Of a stretch of DNA of 64,000 bases, positions 24,001 through 36,547 are shown piece after piece. Origin of the DNA: Canna indica (Eukaryota; Streptophyta; Magnoliopsida; Zingiberales; Cannaceae). The DNA is taken from positions 102,573,501-102,637,500 of the forward strand of contig CP136890.1 in NCBI GenBank assembly GCA_034359265.1, in the 5' to 3' direction. A program made the translations under genes and the position numbers. Below the pieces are notes generated by a model. That model saw only the letters and a list, made by a program, of their open reading frames with translations. It was not told where the DNA came from and did not search any database. How positions within the stretch are numbered: the first letter of the stretch is position 1; each line of letters begins with the position of its first letter.

Positions 24001-26585
24001 TGTATGTCTGCCTTTTATCTAATTAATTCACCCATTTGGTGATCAGAGGTTAAAATCGAAATGCTGTCAACATGGACAAACTTTATATTTTATCTGTTAA
24101 TAGTCAGTGCTTCAATTTCTTGAAGCTACTTTTGCAGAATCACTCCATAGGATTCTGGAACAGTAGTCAGTTATCATTAATTTGAAGGTCTAATCTAGAG
24201 ATAACTATGGCGGAGTGCAAGAGATCAGAAGTTTGTGTACTTCATTAATTGCATGCATTCATGCATTGACACTCATGATATTGTAGGGTTTATGATGCTT
24301 TTTTTGGTTAAAAGAACTGTTAACTATATGTTCTAGTCATATGCTGTAATCGATGGATCTATACTTAAAGCTTTAGTAGTTTCAAATAGGAACTGATTTT
24401 TTAACAATGGAGTTACAAGAATGAATATCTTGGTATCATTCTTAATGCCTATGCTATGGATGTAGTTGTAGCTGCAATTGGTTGCATATGAAACTGATCA
24501 GTTTACTTTATATTTGCTTGCTACATAGAGAATGTTGTTTATATATCTACTATTTTTTAAATTATATAGAACCAATTATATTTTGGCTTCACATTGGTGA
24601 AGTCTCAGTTTCTGATTATAATTATTTCTTTTGCAGTGTCATCCTTTTTCCAATTGCAATCACCTTCTATATCACATGGTGGTTTATTCATTTTGTTGAT
24701 GGTTTTTTTTCACCGATCTATGCTCAGCTTGGGATAAACATATTTGGTATGAAATTCCATTCTCTTAGAGATTCTTTTTTGTCTATATACTTTTAGAATA
24801 TTCTTTTGTGCTTTTGTTTTTAATTAAGTTTATCTATCAGCAAATTAGTTATGCTTTAACATTTGCTTCCACTGTTATCTATTTTCCTTGTTGTTTTTCT
24901 CAAATTCAACCTGCATTATTTTAATGCATATTGTTTCAAGTTGAGCGTATTTTCCAGTTTGAATTCAACTTAGGCATATGTTTTCAATTCAGATATTGTA
25001 TTACTAGTTTAGCTGCAGCTAAGATAAAAATAGTTCTCTAGACCCACATTCATGGAGCATTGTGCACTAGGATGGACCTTTTAACCTTTCTCTTGTAGCA
25101 TTTTGTCGTCACTTGAGAACTTTGTCTCTTTTATCAGTTGGTTATCACCAATTAGTTGAATTTTATTTTATTTTCTTTTGAAGGACTTGGCTTTTTGACT
25201 TCGATACTGTTCATCTTCTTGGTTGGGGTTTTTATGTCATCATGGCTGGGGGCTTCAATCCTAAGCCTGGGTGAGTGGTTTATCAAGCGCATGCCATTTG
25301 TTCGGCATATTTACAATGCTTCAAAACAGATTAGTTCTGCTGTATCACCTGGTAAGTACCTTTTATCTTACTGTTTTTCCCCTTTGTTGTAGATTTACCA
25401 CATTACTGATTTCCTCAAGTTACAGACCAGAATAAACAAGCTTTCAAGGAAGTGGTTATTATTAGGCATCCTCGAATTGGTGAATATGCATTTGGATTTA
25501 TCACTTCTACGGTCATTCTTCAGGTCTGTGGCAACGATTGTTGATATTTGTTATCAGTAGGTCATGCACACATTTATGACTTCTTTTTTTGGTTGTCTGC
25601 ACATATCTAGCTCATGTTACAGAGACTGGCATTTGGTTGTGGAACTTGTTCTTCTACATGCATTTTGTTTTCACATTAAATCTATGAAAAAGCTCAATGC
25701 CTTGTGAGAACAAATTGATTTCTCGTGGATTTAAAAGGTATGTTTTGAAAAGGCAATTTCTCAGCCTTGGGACCACAAAAATGACAAAATATCCAACTTG
25801 GTTGAATTATCTGTCTTTGATTAATTCTAGCTGACATAGTGACATGTACTCTAAATAACTATAGGAAGAATGGACATGCCTTCCTAGTTCCTGCATCTAG
25901 CATAGTTGGCAACTAGGAAAGGTGGAAAGTAAACAAAGTAGGAAAGAAAACAAATTTCTATTAATACAAGGTGAAGATCTTATTAGTGGATCAATCTTCA
26001 AGAAAAGATACAGTCCATTACATTTTGTTTATGCATTGAATGTATAGTTACTGCAAGTTGATATATCTTAGGTGATCTTAGAGAGTTCAACATGTGCATG
26101 TGCATGAAAAATTTCCTGTCTAAAGCATATTGTCAATCACAACTTCTATTATCATATATCATTCTCTGTTGTGAATTATTGGTCATTTGGTACTGTAAAC
26201 CAAATATCCTAATTCGTTTCTTCCATTATGCAACAGAACTACAATGGTGAAGAGGAACTGTGCTGCGTGTATGTTCCAACAAACCATCTCTACATTGGTG
26301 ATGTTTTTCTTGTCAACTCCAATGACGTCATAAGACCAAATCTATCTGTCCGGGAAGGAATTGGTAAGCTACAAATCCTACTTTTGCCGCTTGATGTGCC
26401 TATTACTACAATTATTAAAGTAAAATTCAACTTTTGAGAGAACCATGACAATTCTTGATGAACTCATAATTGTTTTGTGCCTAATTGCAGAGATCGTAGT
26501 CTCAGGTGGCATGTCAATGCCTCAAATCCTCACGACCCTGCATCAAGACTCTGTATTTGATAGAAGCAGAGCTAGCAGAAGCTGA
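21029..26585 (+). CDS. LCV: LIKE-COV / CONTINUOUS VASCULAR RING family membrane protein (DUF502)
   Basis: Seven exons join in phase: 21029-21211, 21847-21899, 24637-24746, 25184-25351, 25426-25523, 26237-26363 and 26491-26585, for 277 residues. A serine-rich N-terminal tail (residues 1-61) is followed by ASKKFMTGCVILFPIAITF, then WWFIHFVDGFFSPIY, a second hydrophobic block with FLVGVFMSSWLG, then GEWFIKRMPFVRHIY, IIRHPRIGEYAFGFIT, and YVPTNHLYIGDVFLV with RPNLSVREGIE. This order is the COV1/LCV signature. Arabidopsis COV1 affects vascular patterning in the stem. LCV proteins have been linked to endomembrane sorting. The first exon ends at a weak donor (GAG/GTCGAT), so the end of exon 1 is the least certain junction. 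Intron 2 is 2.7 kb. Confidence 0.92.
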
Positions 26586-27863
26586 TATCAGACTGCAACT
26601 TGAGTTTCCTACGGAGCTCAGACTACAATACACTTTCGGAAGTGTTACTTCTCTTTTGACTCTTGACATTGTTTCCCTGAAGGATTGTAGTGGCTTTCAA
26701 AGCTCATTTGTATAAAACTTCCAACGGCAGTGCTTGTTTTAGATAGGTGGATAAAATGACCAGGCAGCGTTATCCATAGATTGATGTACTACTTAACTCA
26801 CGAAACAGCTTATTGTCATTTGTAATATCTCCTACGTCAAATCTGTGGTTGGGTAAAAAGGCAAATACCACTAGTTTCCTCATTATTAATGCTTTGATAA
26901 ATGTTTCTATCAGTTATGCCTCATGTTTATTCTATTTTATTTTAAAGTCGGATTTTATATTATTTACCACTAGTGATATGGACCATTACCTTGGTTAATG
27001 AGTACACATTTATCGTTTATTACGTTGATTTTTTGAACGCTATGGTAAAATATTGTAGTTTTACTTTTAGACATAGTGTGATCCTTGTAAGAGAACAGTG
27101 CATATGAAGCAAATATCGTAGTTATGGTTGTTTTTATAATAAAAAATTAATTGCCATTATAAATCACGTGGATATCGTGCGTTGAAAAGCTACAAGCATG
27201 ATTGAATCCATGATCTCAAGCATGATTAAATTTATGATCTTGGATAATATACTTGGATGTCTTAATCAACAGATTGATTACTTATGCTTGTTTGATTGCA
27301 TCCAAATGATTTTGTTATGAAGTAATTTTGCAATATCTAATCTAGATTATCCTATTTAGTAATTATACAAATTATCATTTAGGTGATAATCCATGTGAAT
27401 GTCGAGTTGTCGACGACTGGTAATTGAACTATAATTTAAGTGACATTTTTGCATAAAAAATAGCAAGTAAATAAGATTGATTGGTAATTGAATTATAACT
27501 TAAGTCACAATTTTGTGGGGACAATATGTTTATTTTATGAGTTTTCTATCTATTTTATTTCAATTTTTGTGGGGACAATATGTTTCTAATTCTTTTATTT
27601 TAAATAATACAAATAAAAATATTTTTTCATAAATACTAAATTATATATTTATACTAATTATATATTATATTAATTATATATGAAAAATATATTGTATTTT
27701 TACATGTATATGCTAAAATACTAGTGTACAAATTAAAATTATTTTTATATATGCTTATATATATGTGTGGGAATATAAAAATATAAATTAAAAATATATA
27801 TTTGTCATTTGAGGTGTACTTTGCTTTTTATGAAAAATTCACATGTCGACCAAATAACATCTA

Positions 27864-27907
<44 letters not shown>
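27864..27907. repeat. TAA trinucleotide microsatellite
   Basis: About fourteen consecutive TAA units. Confidence 0.92.
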
Positions 27908-27909
<2 letters not shown>

Positions 27910-28606
27910 CCTTTTTTATGCGGCTTGATTGCAACAAGTAAATGAATAGTCACCTCCTCGGTCATAATTAATCAGTTAGTGCTCGAAGTCCTTCTCTTTA
28001 CGCATATATATAATTTTTCTCTCATTATGTTTACAACTTTGTTTAATCAACATGACTTGGCTAAATTCTTTTTACTTATTCTTATAGAGTAAATTAAACT
28101 TCTAGTATGTTTATAAAAAAATATGGCAAACTAATTGCCAAAAGTTCCAATAATATGTTTTCAAACATGATAGTGTAAATTATTGATAATTTGATACCAG
28201 AAAATATTTTGGTGTACCAAATATTGCAATACAAAAATTTACTAGGAATTGTAGAAGTGGTAATTTATCTTCACGTTATAAATGAATCAATACACTCGCG
28301 AATACCTAGTGAGCATACTCGTTTATGTTTGTTTATTTAATAGTATGAATAAAGTTCCTAAGCTCGTTTAGTAAACGAGTCGAGTTCGAACATAAACAAG
28401 CTTGACTCGATTATGTTCGCAAATGAGCTAGTTTAATTCGCAAACGAGCTTCTTTAATGGATTTGATGCTTCCATTAGTTATTTTTCTTTTTATAATCAA
28501 TAACTAGTTACCGACAACTAACCCACTATTTTAAGAATATATAATAAAACTAGTTTATTTTTATTTTTATTATTAATATTTTTTATTTTATTTGTATTAG
28601 AAATAA

Positions 28607-28894
28607 GAATAAATTACATTGACATCCCCTGATGTTTAGTAAAATTACACTGACCTCCCCTCTATTTGTAATTTTATTTTGTAATCCCTCTGAGTTTTGT
28701 AAAAGATTACACAAACCTCTCCTATTATGAAATAAGATTACACAAACCTTCATTGAGTTTTATAAAATATTACATAAACCTCCTCTAAAAAGATTACTCA
28801 AATATTATTTAGGGGATGTGATTGTAACCTGGACAAATAAAGGAGGGTTAGTGTAATTTCACTAAACCTCAGGGGAGGTCAGTATAATTTACCC
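28607..28894. mobile_element. Mutator-type MITE (288 bp) with 9-bp target duplication
   Basis: An identical 9-bp direct repeat, TAGAAATAA, flanks the element at 28598-28606 and 28895-28903. The ends are inverted repeats. The left end starts GAATAAATTACATTGACA, and the right end, reverse-complemented, starts GGGTAAATTATACTGACC. The inverted similarity continues inward through CCCCTGA.GTTTAGT.AAATTACACT. A 9-bp duplication points to the Mutator superfamily. No coding capacity. The interior repeats the words ATTACACAAACCT and TTACATAAACCTCC, so internal tandem expansion also occurred. Confidence 0.85.
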
Positions 28895-29589
28895 TAGAAA
28901 TAATAATAATATTATTAGTTACTTTTTATATTTATTAACTAATTATTAATTAGTATACCCGAATTAAATTCAGGTATGATCCGAGACAAAACTTAAAGAA
29001 TCTATTAAAATTGATTATGGGTCCGAGGTCCAATCTATCGAGTACTAATAATCGAAATCGATACCCAAAATCTACACCCTGGAATTTGTTCATTTACAAT
29101 TTCCAAGGTACATGTTCAGGGTACCTTGTTGGAACTTGTATATTGAAACCTACAAATGAACAAGTCCCAACAGGGTATTCGAAATATGTACTATATCATA
29201 GGTTTCGGTAGGGCTCGATTCTAGGTCCCAACAAGGTATGGTCTGAGTCTAAAATCTAAGAATCGACCCTATACATGGTAGAATCCGAGTATTATAAAAA
29301 ATACATGGTACTTAGACCCGCTCACCCATACTTATATATATATATATTATAAATTGATTATTAACTATATAATTAACTATTATTAATAAATACAAATGAA
29401 AAGAATGGTTTGATTTGATCCTCTATTTTATCTCCTGAGTGGGAGGATATTTTATTGGTAGACTCTTTTGGCTGTCGACGCTAGCCGCGCAATAAATTAA
29501 GTATCAATTTTATTGGTAAAAAAAATTGAATAAAAATATTTGATTTAAAGTCCTAAAATATTAACCCTAACCTGAATCCGTTACCCATT

Positions 29590-32500
29590 CACTCTCTCAT
29601 ATCTCTACTCTCACGACGCATCAGCAATCAAGCATCAAATATCTCTCCGATCTCTCCCAGACTCTCACGCCAGATGCTACACTCTCCCCTATCTCTCAGA
29701 CTCAGGTATGGAGCCGGCCTCCTTCCTTCTGTTCTCCGACTTCAGCCCCGGTTAATATATCTCCTCCTCCACCACTGCATCCCTCTTCTCCTTCTCCCAT
29801 TGTTTTTTTTTGTTGTTTTTTGAATTATTTCCATTGTTAGATTCTATCACCTTCTTTATTGTTACACTATTACTCATCACTTATTTACCATAATCAGTAA
29901 AGAAGGTGAGTGTCAATATGTACAAAAAATCTTTATAATTTTCCGGAGAAATTATATACACTGATTATATGCTGTTTGGAAATTATAGGATTTATAAGTA
30001 AAATCCTATTGGTTCTAGGAGTTTTTTCCAATCAGGATCCTTCAGTACTTTTTTCATAATGCTCAGAATATTTCTGTAAACTGTGGTGTTTTTGCTCAAT
30101 TTTGAAATTTCTGGTAGCCAAGCCTATGATATTGGGAAGTGTCTTTTATCAACATGGACATCATCCCGTAACCCTGCTAATAGCCTGATTATGGAAGCAC
30201 ACTGTTTTTTTTCTTTGCTGATCTTCTTTATGCTCTTTTCCTTTCACTCTTTATGGATCAGCTCATTAAAATGCTTTATGATTTTTATGATATCCGTTGG
30301 GAATGTTCTTTTTCTATATGTAACCAAGACTAAGGTTCCTCTATCGTGTGTGTGTGTGTGTTATCCAAAAAGGTAATAAGGACTAAGGTTCTTCCTTCTT
30401 TCGTTTGATGTATTAAGGCTAAGGTTTACCAAAATTTCCCTGTCCATGGTGGTTGAGGCATCTGACTTAATAGCCGAGGTGCTGATTGATCCCTCTGGTA
30501 TATGCCTTGTCCATTGTAAAAGAACAATGGAGGCGTAATGTTGGGTTTAGATACATTTATTTGGGCATTATATTTCAACTAGTGTTGGAGTAGAATCATC
30601 AAAGGCATATGACTTTAGATTGATTCTGTAGTTTATTGTTAATTTGGTGTATCAGTTATTTTTGCCTGACCGTTTGGTAACATGGAGACTGCCAAACTCA
30701 AACTTTTAATAGCTAGCCGAGGTGCTAATTGATCCCTCTGGTATATGCCCTGTCCATTATAAAAGAACAATGGAGGCATAATGTTGGATTTGGATAAATT
30801 TCTTTGGGTATTACATTTTAACTAGTCTTGGAGTATAATCTTTAAAGGAATGACTTTAAATTGATTTCATAGTTTATTGTTAATTTGGTGCATCAGTTAT
30901 TTTTTGGCATAACCACTGGGTAACATGGAGACTACCAAACTGTTAAAGCTAAAGCCTAGGCCATTTAAATTGTAATATTATTATTTGAGTGTTTATATAG
31001 TTTAAAAGACAATTTCTGTCATGAACAAAATAGTGGTAGTCAGTGTAAGTTGTTATTTAGTATCACTCTGTTTCTTTTCTTTTAAACAAGTACTGATATG
31101 TGACCTATGAATAACTTATGGAAGATAATAAGATATATATCTTCTATATATCTTATTTCCTCCACTTAGACTCTTTTCTTGAGATGTATCCGCACTATTT
31201 TGTTTTCTCGTCCATGCGACATGCATCCTATCACAGTGGCTATGTTTCTGTGAACATAAAATACTTTAAATGATATTTGTCTGGACATTCATAGGTGCTA
31301 TGAAATGACCTTGTTAACAATAGGGTTGGCACATTTTTGATCGATAAACATGTCCTAAAAATTTTTATCCACGTGTTACACATAAGAGCTTTATACATTA
31401 AAAGGGGCACAATCTATTCTTTATATTCTTATTTCTTAATACTTGCACTCATGTGGGCTTGAGATTGGAAATGTCCAAGACCAACATATGAAACTTGAAT
31501 TGACTGGATATATATTTCTCGAAAAAGTTGGCCTAGACAAGACTCAAACACAAGACTTCCCACTTAGATACCATCTTAACCAAAGCTCTAGTCATCTTAG
31601 AGGAGACATTCATTTATATACTTACAATCTGTTTGCTTTGGGGAACTAACTTCTAAGGTGATGAAAGTATAACATGTGACCCTATCCTATTGTTTGAGAT
31701 TATTTCATACTTGATTTGTTTGGCCTCAACCTGTATTTCCTTGAATAGATGGTCATAGATAACTTGCCATGGAGAAGTGATAGTCTAGTCGTAGTGTTGG
31801 GTATTGCTCGCAGATGTTGTAGATTAAGGATACATGCTTTTGTGGCCGCATAATCCGCATATACAGGCTAATATTTGGTTTGAATCAACAAATTAGTTAG
31901 GCTCCAACCTATTAATTTCACTCAAGCCCATTAATTTACTAGCCCGCTAACTATTCTAATTAAATCCTGCCCTATTTTTCTTCCAACCATAGCTTTTTTT
32001 TCTTGAACCATGTTGATCGAGTTTCTAACAGTCATTTATATTATAATTTTTATAATTTAATAAAATTTTAGATAATTTATAAATAAAAGACTACATATGC
32101 ATTTGGTTTACCACATATAGGCTATGTGGTGAGTGGTGACCAATACATATGCTTTTAAAAACCTTGTTTGTTTCTTTGTGTGTACTATGTACTTTACCAG
32201 TAGTTTTGCGACATAATCCCTACAAAGAATCTGTTTATTTGTACATGATACAGTGCAGAAACAATTGAAACTTTTTATTGATGGTTGCTTGATGTTATGG
32301 ATGCTGAGATGCTGGTTATCACTAGGTATCATCCAACTGTATGAATGCACTTTGGTCATCTCAAGCCATTAATGCATCCACTTTCTTGTAGATGCATCAA
32401 AAAATTTCCTGTGTTGTTTCATCTTTTTAAGATATTGAGATTATCATTTTAACATAAGGTGTATAAATAGATTTTTGCTCTTTGCTTGGTTTGTCTAATC

Positions 32501-33135
32501 TTGTACTCGCATCTCCATTATGCTTTTGTTATGCGATCATTCAAAAACATGGATGCTCCCGTTTGCATCTTGTAGTTTATTATAATATGTCAAATTCTTG
32601 ACATTTTGAATCCAACTAAAGAAGTTATTTGTATCTGTGTTTCTATACACATCAAAGGAATAAGGACTACTAAAATGAATTATTGGGTATATTACTATAT
32701 TGCACTGTCTTAAAGTAGCTAACCTGCAAAATTTTGTCTCTCTTAGTGAATTAAGAAAATTGGCTAAATATTTATTTTACAATGTATCCTTACATGATGT
32801 GCAAAAAAGTCATAAAGCAAAAGCCAGCAAAGTTATTGCAAATGTCAACTTGTTTATAAGGTTATGGAGCTCCAAATTTTGCAAACAGTTGCAACATAGC
32901 AAAAAGATAGCAAAGGTGGGTTTAGTAACAATACGACTCATTGATAAAGAAAATGCTCAAAGACGAAGAATGCAAGGAGTGATTGTTTAGTCAAATAAAG
33001 AATTACAATTGTTCTTATTTGGCATGACATTTCATGATTTTACTTTCTAAATGCAGCTTCGATGTTATATTGTTGTGCCAAGTTTGATGTTATGCTTGCC
33101 TGGTATGTTTTTGATTGATGGTTGGTGTGATGCAG
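29590..33135 (+). promoter_or_regulatory. 5' non-coding exon and long leader intron of the RMD5-type gene
   Basis: A CT-rich transcript-like segment (about 29590-29705) ends in a good donor, CTCAG/GTATGG. The next clear acceptor is TGATGCAG at 33128-33135, 27 nt before the coding ATG. I infer a 5' UTR exon and a 3.4-kb leader intron. If so spliced, an upstream ATG at 29672 opens a 13-codon uORF that stops at TAA just after the junction. The intron holds a 243-bp-spaced duplication and no coding signal. The exact transcription start is unknown. Confidence 0.45.
30471..30943. repeat. Duplicated block of about 230 bp inside the leader intron
   Basis: Two diverged copies begin with TAGCCGAGGTGCT at 30471 and 30714. 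Both contain GATCCCTCTGGTATATGCC, AAAAGAACAATGGAGGC, a shared TAGTTTATTGTTAATTTGGTG, and end with GGTAACATGGAGACT. The copies differ by scattered substitutions and small indels. Confidence 0.88.
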
Positions 33136-33162
33136 GAGCACATAAGTGACCGCAAAGAAGAA

Positions 33163-34317
33163 ATGGAGCTTGATAAGATACAAGATGCATTTGACCGACT
33201 TCATAAGAAGCAGAAGCTTTCCTCTTCTAAGACTCAGGAATTAGTTGACCAAATTGGACGAGAGATTGAGCAGGCATTGACAAAGATTCAATCAACTGAG
33301 AATATCAGCTGCTCCGACCCAAAATCCATATTGGTTGATCTGAAGGCAAAGCTTAATGAAATTGCCCCAATGAACCAACTGGAGGTTCTTCAAAAGGATC
33401 TAAATGTTACACTTGGCAAATGTGTGAGATTACTTGAGAAGAATTTTATTCTGGATATATCAAAAGCACACCGAAATGTAGATTTTGATGTCCGTGTAGT
33501 GAATCAGATTATTGCAAGCCATTTATATCGTCAGGGCCTGTTTGATCTTGGTGATTGCTTTATAAGAGAGGCAAATGAGCCAGAAGCCTCTGCTCTGAAA
33601 TCCCCTTTCCTGGACATGTGTAGGATACTCGAGGCTATGAGGAGTAGGAATCTTGAACCTGCTCTTAGTTGGGCTTCCAAGCATAATGAATGGCTAAAGC
33701 ACAATGGTTCAAATCTTGAACTAAAGCTTCATCAACTGCAGTTTGTGGAGATATTACAAAATGGCGGTAAACGTGAGGTGGCATTCAATTATGCTAAGAA
33801 ATATCTGGCTCCTTTTGCTTCAGCGCACAAGGTTGAGATCTCAAAGCTCATGAGCTGTCTCTTGTGGCCTGGCAGGATCCATGAATCCCCCTATGCTCAT
33901 TTTGTGCCCCTCAACCATTGGGAGAGGCTAACTGAGGAGTTCATCCAGCAGTTCTGTAGCCATTTGGGTCAATCTTATAAAAGCCCACTTAGCGTCACAT
34001 TAGCGGCAGGCGTGCAAGGACTGCCCACACTTCTGAAGCTAGAAAGTGTGATGGCCAGAAAACAGGAGTGGCAGACAATGAAGCAGCTTCCAGTTCCTGT
34101 CGACCTTGGGAGCGAATTTCAGTTTCACTCAATATTTGTCTGTCCAGTGCTAAGGGAACAAACAAGTGATGAGAATCCACCGATGTTGATGCCTTGCGGG
34201 CACGTGCTTTCCAAGCTATCAATAGCGAAACTCTCCAAGAACAACACACGTTCTTTCAAGTGTCCTTACTGTCCGCTAGAAGCAAGTTCGAATCAGTGTA
34301 GGCAGCTACACTTTTAG
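33163..34317 (+). CDS. RMD5: RMD5/RMND5 (GID2)-like E3 ubiquitin ligase subunit of the GID/CTLH complex
   Basis: One intronless coding exon of 385 codons. I start at MELDKIQDAFDRLHKKQKLS because plant RMD5 proteins begin at this point and the codons before it belong to a leader exon. Order of parts: an N-terminal coiled-coil region, a LisH/CTLH-type helical centre (from NVDFDVRVVNQIIASHLYRQG through the FVEILQNGGKREVAFNYAKKY block), then LTEEFIQQFCSHLG, and a C-terminal degenerate RING with CPVLREQ, MPCGHVLS and KCPYCP. This matches the RING-Gid finger of RMND5, which pairs with the MAEA/GID9 subunit to ubiquitinate substrates. The length fits the family. No lesions are visible. Confidence 0.95.
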   Translation: MELDKIQDAFDRLHKKQKLSSSKTQELVDQIGREIEQALTKIQSTENISCSDPKSILVDLKAKLNEIAPMNQLEVLQKDLNVTLGKCVRLLEKNFILDISKAHRNVDFDVRVVNQIIASHLYRQGLFDLGDCFIREANEPEASALKSPFLDMCRILEAMRSRNLEPALSWASKHNEWLKHNGSNLELKLHQLQFVEILQNGGKREVAFNYAKKYLAPFASAHKVEISKLMSCLLWPGRIHESPYAHFVPLNHWERLTEEFIQQFCSHLGQSYKSPLSVTLAAGVQGLPTLLKLESVMARKQEWQTMKQLPVPVDLGSEFQFHSIFVCPVLREQTSDENPPMLMPCGHVLSKLSIAKLSKNNTRSFKCPYCPLEASSNQCRQLHF

Positions 34318-34374
34318 TTGCTTATGGCTGTCTTGCAGCTTGGACCTTTTACCAAGACTAAGGTAGTGTCCGTT

Positions 34375-34535
34375 CTATATTCGCCCTTGTCAATAATATT
34401 CACCCTCGTCTATAACGTTATCAGTTGGTTTGTTGGAGTGTCTTTGTCCATTCTAAGTATGCTATATTCACCATCGTCAATAATGGTATTAGTTGGTTTG
34501 TTGGAGGTGTCTTCGTCCATGCTAAGTATGATATC
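34375..34535. repeat. 87-bp tandem duplication in the RMD5 3' flank
   Basis: Two diverged copies start CTATATTC at 34375 and 34462. Both contain GTCAATAAT, AGTTGGTTTGTTGGAG and a terminal CTAAGTATG. Confidence 0.8.
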
Positions 34536-35264
34536 GTATGTATATGAAACATGGGAACATGGTTCAAAAACACCTGCAGATTCCTGGTGTACATGCGTAA
34601 TTTCACGTTTACCATGTACAATTCAATCGAGTTCTTTTCGCTTAACTTGCTTGCATTACTAAATAATTACATCAGTACAATGTTGTGGTTTCTAGTAAAT
34701 ATCTATTTTGGTGACTGCAAGGAAATTCCTTTTGTTCCTTTTTACTTAACGCTATTTGGCATTTTGTTTCATTTTGAATGCCCTTGTACTGATAAGCTTT
34801 GAACATCAACTTTCCTGTTGGTCGAGCTATGACGTTCCTAAAACTTAACTTTGATCGTCGTATCGTTCCTGATGAGGTGTTAATTTCTCTCAGCTGAAAA
34901 ATTGCAGCTGATGAAGTTCTAACCATTTATAACGCTCTGCAATGTATCATTCAGAATCAGCTCATGCTTACCCTTATCTTCAGTTGGAACCTTGCCTCCA
35001 AATAGATTGGCACGTTCTCGCCTATCCTATCTCCTATCTCTTTCAAGAAAAAGAACTGAGTTGCCTTTCTGCCACGAGCCTGCTCCGATGAGATCTCTTC
35101 ATGAGAACACCCATCTAGTAATAATAAACTCGAAAATAGTTGCCCTTCTTTTCTCTTGTTCTAAGGACAAGGAGGGATGCCTGTGCAAGCTTGCATCAGG
35201 GCTGCTCTACTCGTGAACATGTTCTCATATATTAAGGGTAACAAGGTATCAACCCGATTCCTAA

Positions 35265-35465
35265 ATGGTGTGTTTGATTGCTCGTAAGTGCAAATACTGG
35301 AAAAAAAAATTTACATGCAAAAATTATAAAAAAATATTTGCATGCAAAATAAATGCTCGCGAATAAAATTTGCAGCATACTGTTTGTTTGCCCACAAGTA
35401 GAGTTGCAACTTATATTTGTAAGCATTTAATTGACCGCAAATGTAAGTTGCAATTACACTTGTAT
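35265..35465. repeat. Possible MITE remnant with TGCAAAT/GTTGCAACT words
   Basis: The block starts GTGTTTGATTGCTCGTAAGTG and ends GCAAATGTAAGTTGCAATTACAC. Related vocabulary appears near 19.84-20.17 kb and 36.29-36.40 kb. I did not find clean terminal repeats or target duplications, so the superfamily is open. Confidence 0.35.
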
Positions 35466-35474
35466 CTTCATATT

Positions 35475-35705
35475 CTAGGTCTGACTATTTTAGCCTGATC
35501 TGATAGCCCGATAAGATAAAATCGTGCTTGGACCGACCGTTATCATGTCGGGCTAGGGGATGTAGGTCTGGTCTGGCCTCATAGCTTGATAACTAGAGTC
35601 AAGAAATGGGTTGTCCGTTTAGTTTTTCCTAATCGTGCTAATGAACCGGGTCGTGACGACCCGTTTAGTTTTCGTGTCGTGTCGAGCTCGGGTTCTCAAG
35701 CCCAT
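35475..35705. repeat. Degenerate repeat related to the 10.7-kb block
   Basis: A CpG-containing patch with GCCCGATAAGAT, GTCGGGCTAGG, GGGTCGTGACGACCCG and GTGTCGTGTCGAGCTCGGG. The vocabulary matches 10660-11085. Part of it (GGGTCGTGACGACCC) is palindromic. Confidence 0.4.
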
Positions 35706-36514
35706 ATTTTTATCAAACGGGGGGCAGGATGTCATTGGATGAGCCGTCCCAATGATTGATGGTGACCGAAATACCCAACGCGACATGTGAGCTGAGATTT
35801 GCCGCTTTCAAGTGGCGGCGATGGTCACTTGCATGGATGTTTGAAATGAGTGATCCAAAATGTGTCTCAAGCATAAATTAATTTACAAATCATCAAAAGA
35901 GCAAGAAGGGTTGATGAGCTCAGAAATATTTGTGGTCTAGCTAAGAGAAGACAAAAAAAACATCCAAAATGACCCAACAATAATATGCAATATGAGTTCA
36001 ATGCAATTTAGAAGCAATATATGTCATTTTATCTCAACAATAATTCATCGTCGTTAACAAAAATCGATCTAATCCAAAATAATATTATTTAATTATTTTT
36101 ATCAAAACAATTTAATGATATAACATTACTACATAATATTAAAATTTGACACTATCATCGGGGTTCAACACATGAAACCCTACAACTTTAGTATTTATTA
36201 TGTATTCATTTGATAACTCTAAGTCGCTTAAATTAATTATTTTTTAGTATTTAAATTATTATATTGCTGCCTGCAAATGATATTGAAAATATAATTTATA
36301 AATACTAAATGCTGTAAAATTTTTTTACAATCAACCAAATAAATTTATTAATTTATTTGCTGCAACTAGAGTTTGCAATATTTTACATCAACACTACTCG
36401 ATTAATAAGACAATAATATATTTAGTTAAGAGCAACCAAGATTGTAGCATCTGTATTTTTTAAAGGATTTTACACATTGGGCAGGATGATGCATAAAACA
36501 TCTTGCATCAAACA

Positions 36515-36546
<32 letters not shown>
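36515..36546. repeat. TAA trinucleotide microsatellite
   Basis: About ten consecutive units, located 160 bp upstream of the telo-box. Confidence 0.9.

Positions 36547-36547
<1 letters not shown>

Larger units (their letters stand above)
26586..29590. other. AT-rich intergenic DNA
   Basis: No coding region is visible between LCV and the RMD5-type gene. It holds a TAA microsatellite, one Mutator-type MITE, a small 62-bp direct repeat around 27418-27510 (TGGTAATTGAA...TTAAGT), a palindromic CGAGT/ACTCG-rich patch at about 28290-28450, and an unclassified patch at 28970-29320 with duplicated GGTACATG/GGTACCTTGTTGG words. Confidence 0.5.

Noticed and set aside
28290..28450. Palindromic patch rich in CGAGT/ACTCG as a possible complete element
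   Set aside because: Inverted words are visible, but I could define no terminal repeat or target duplication.
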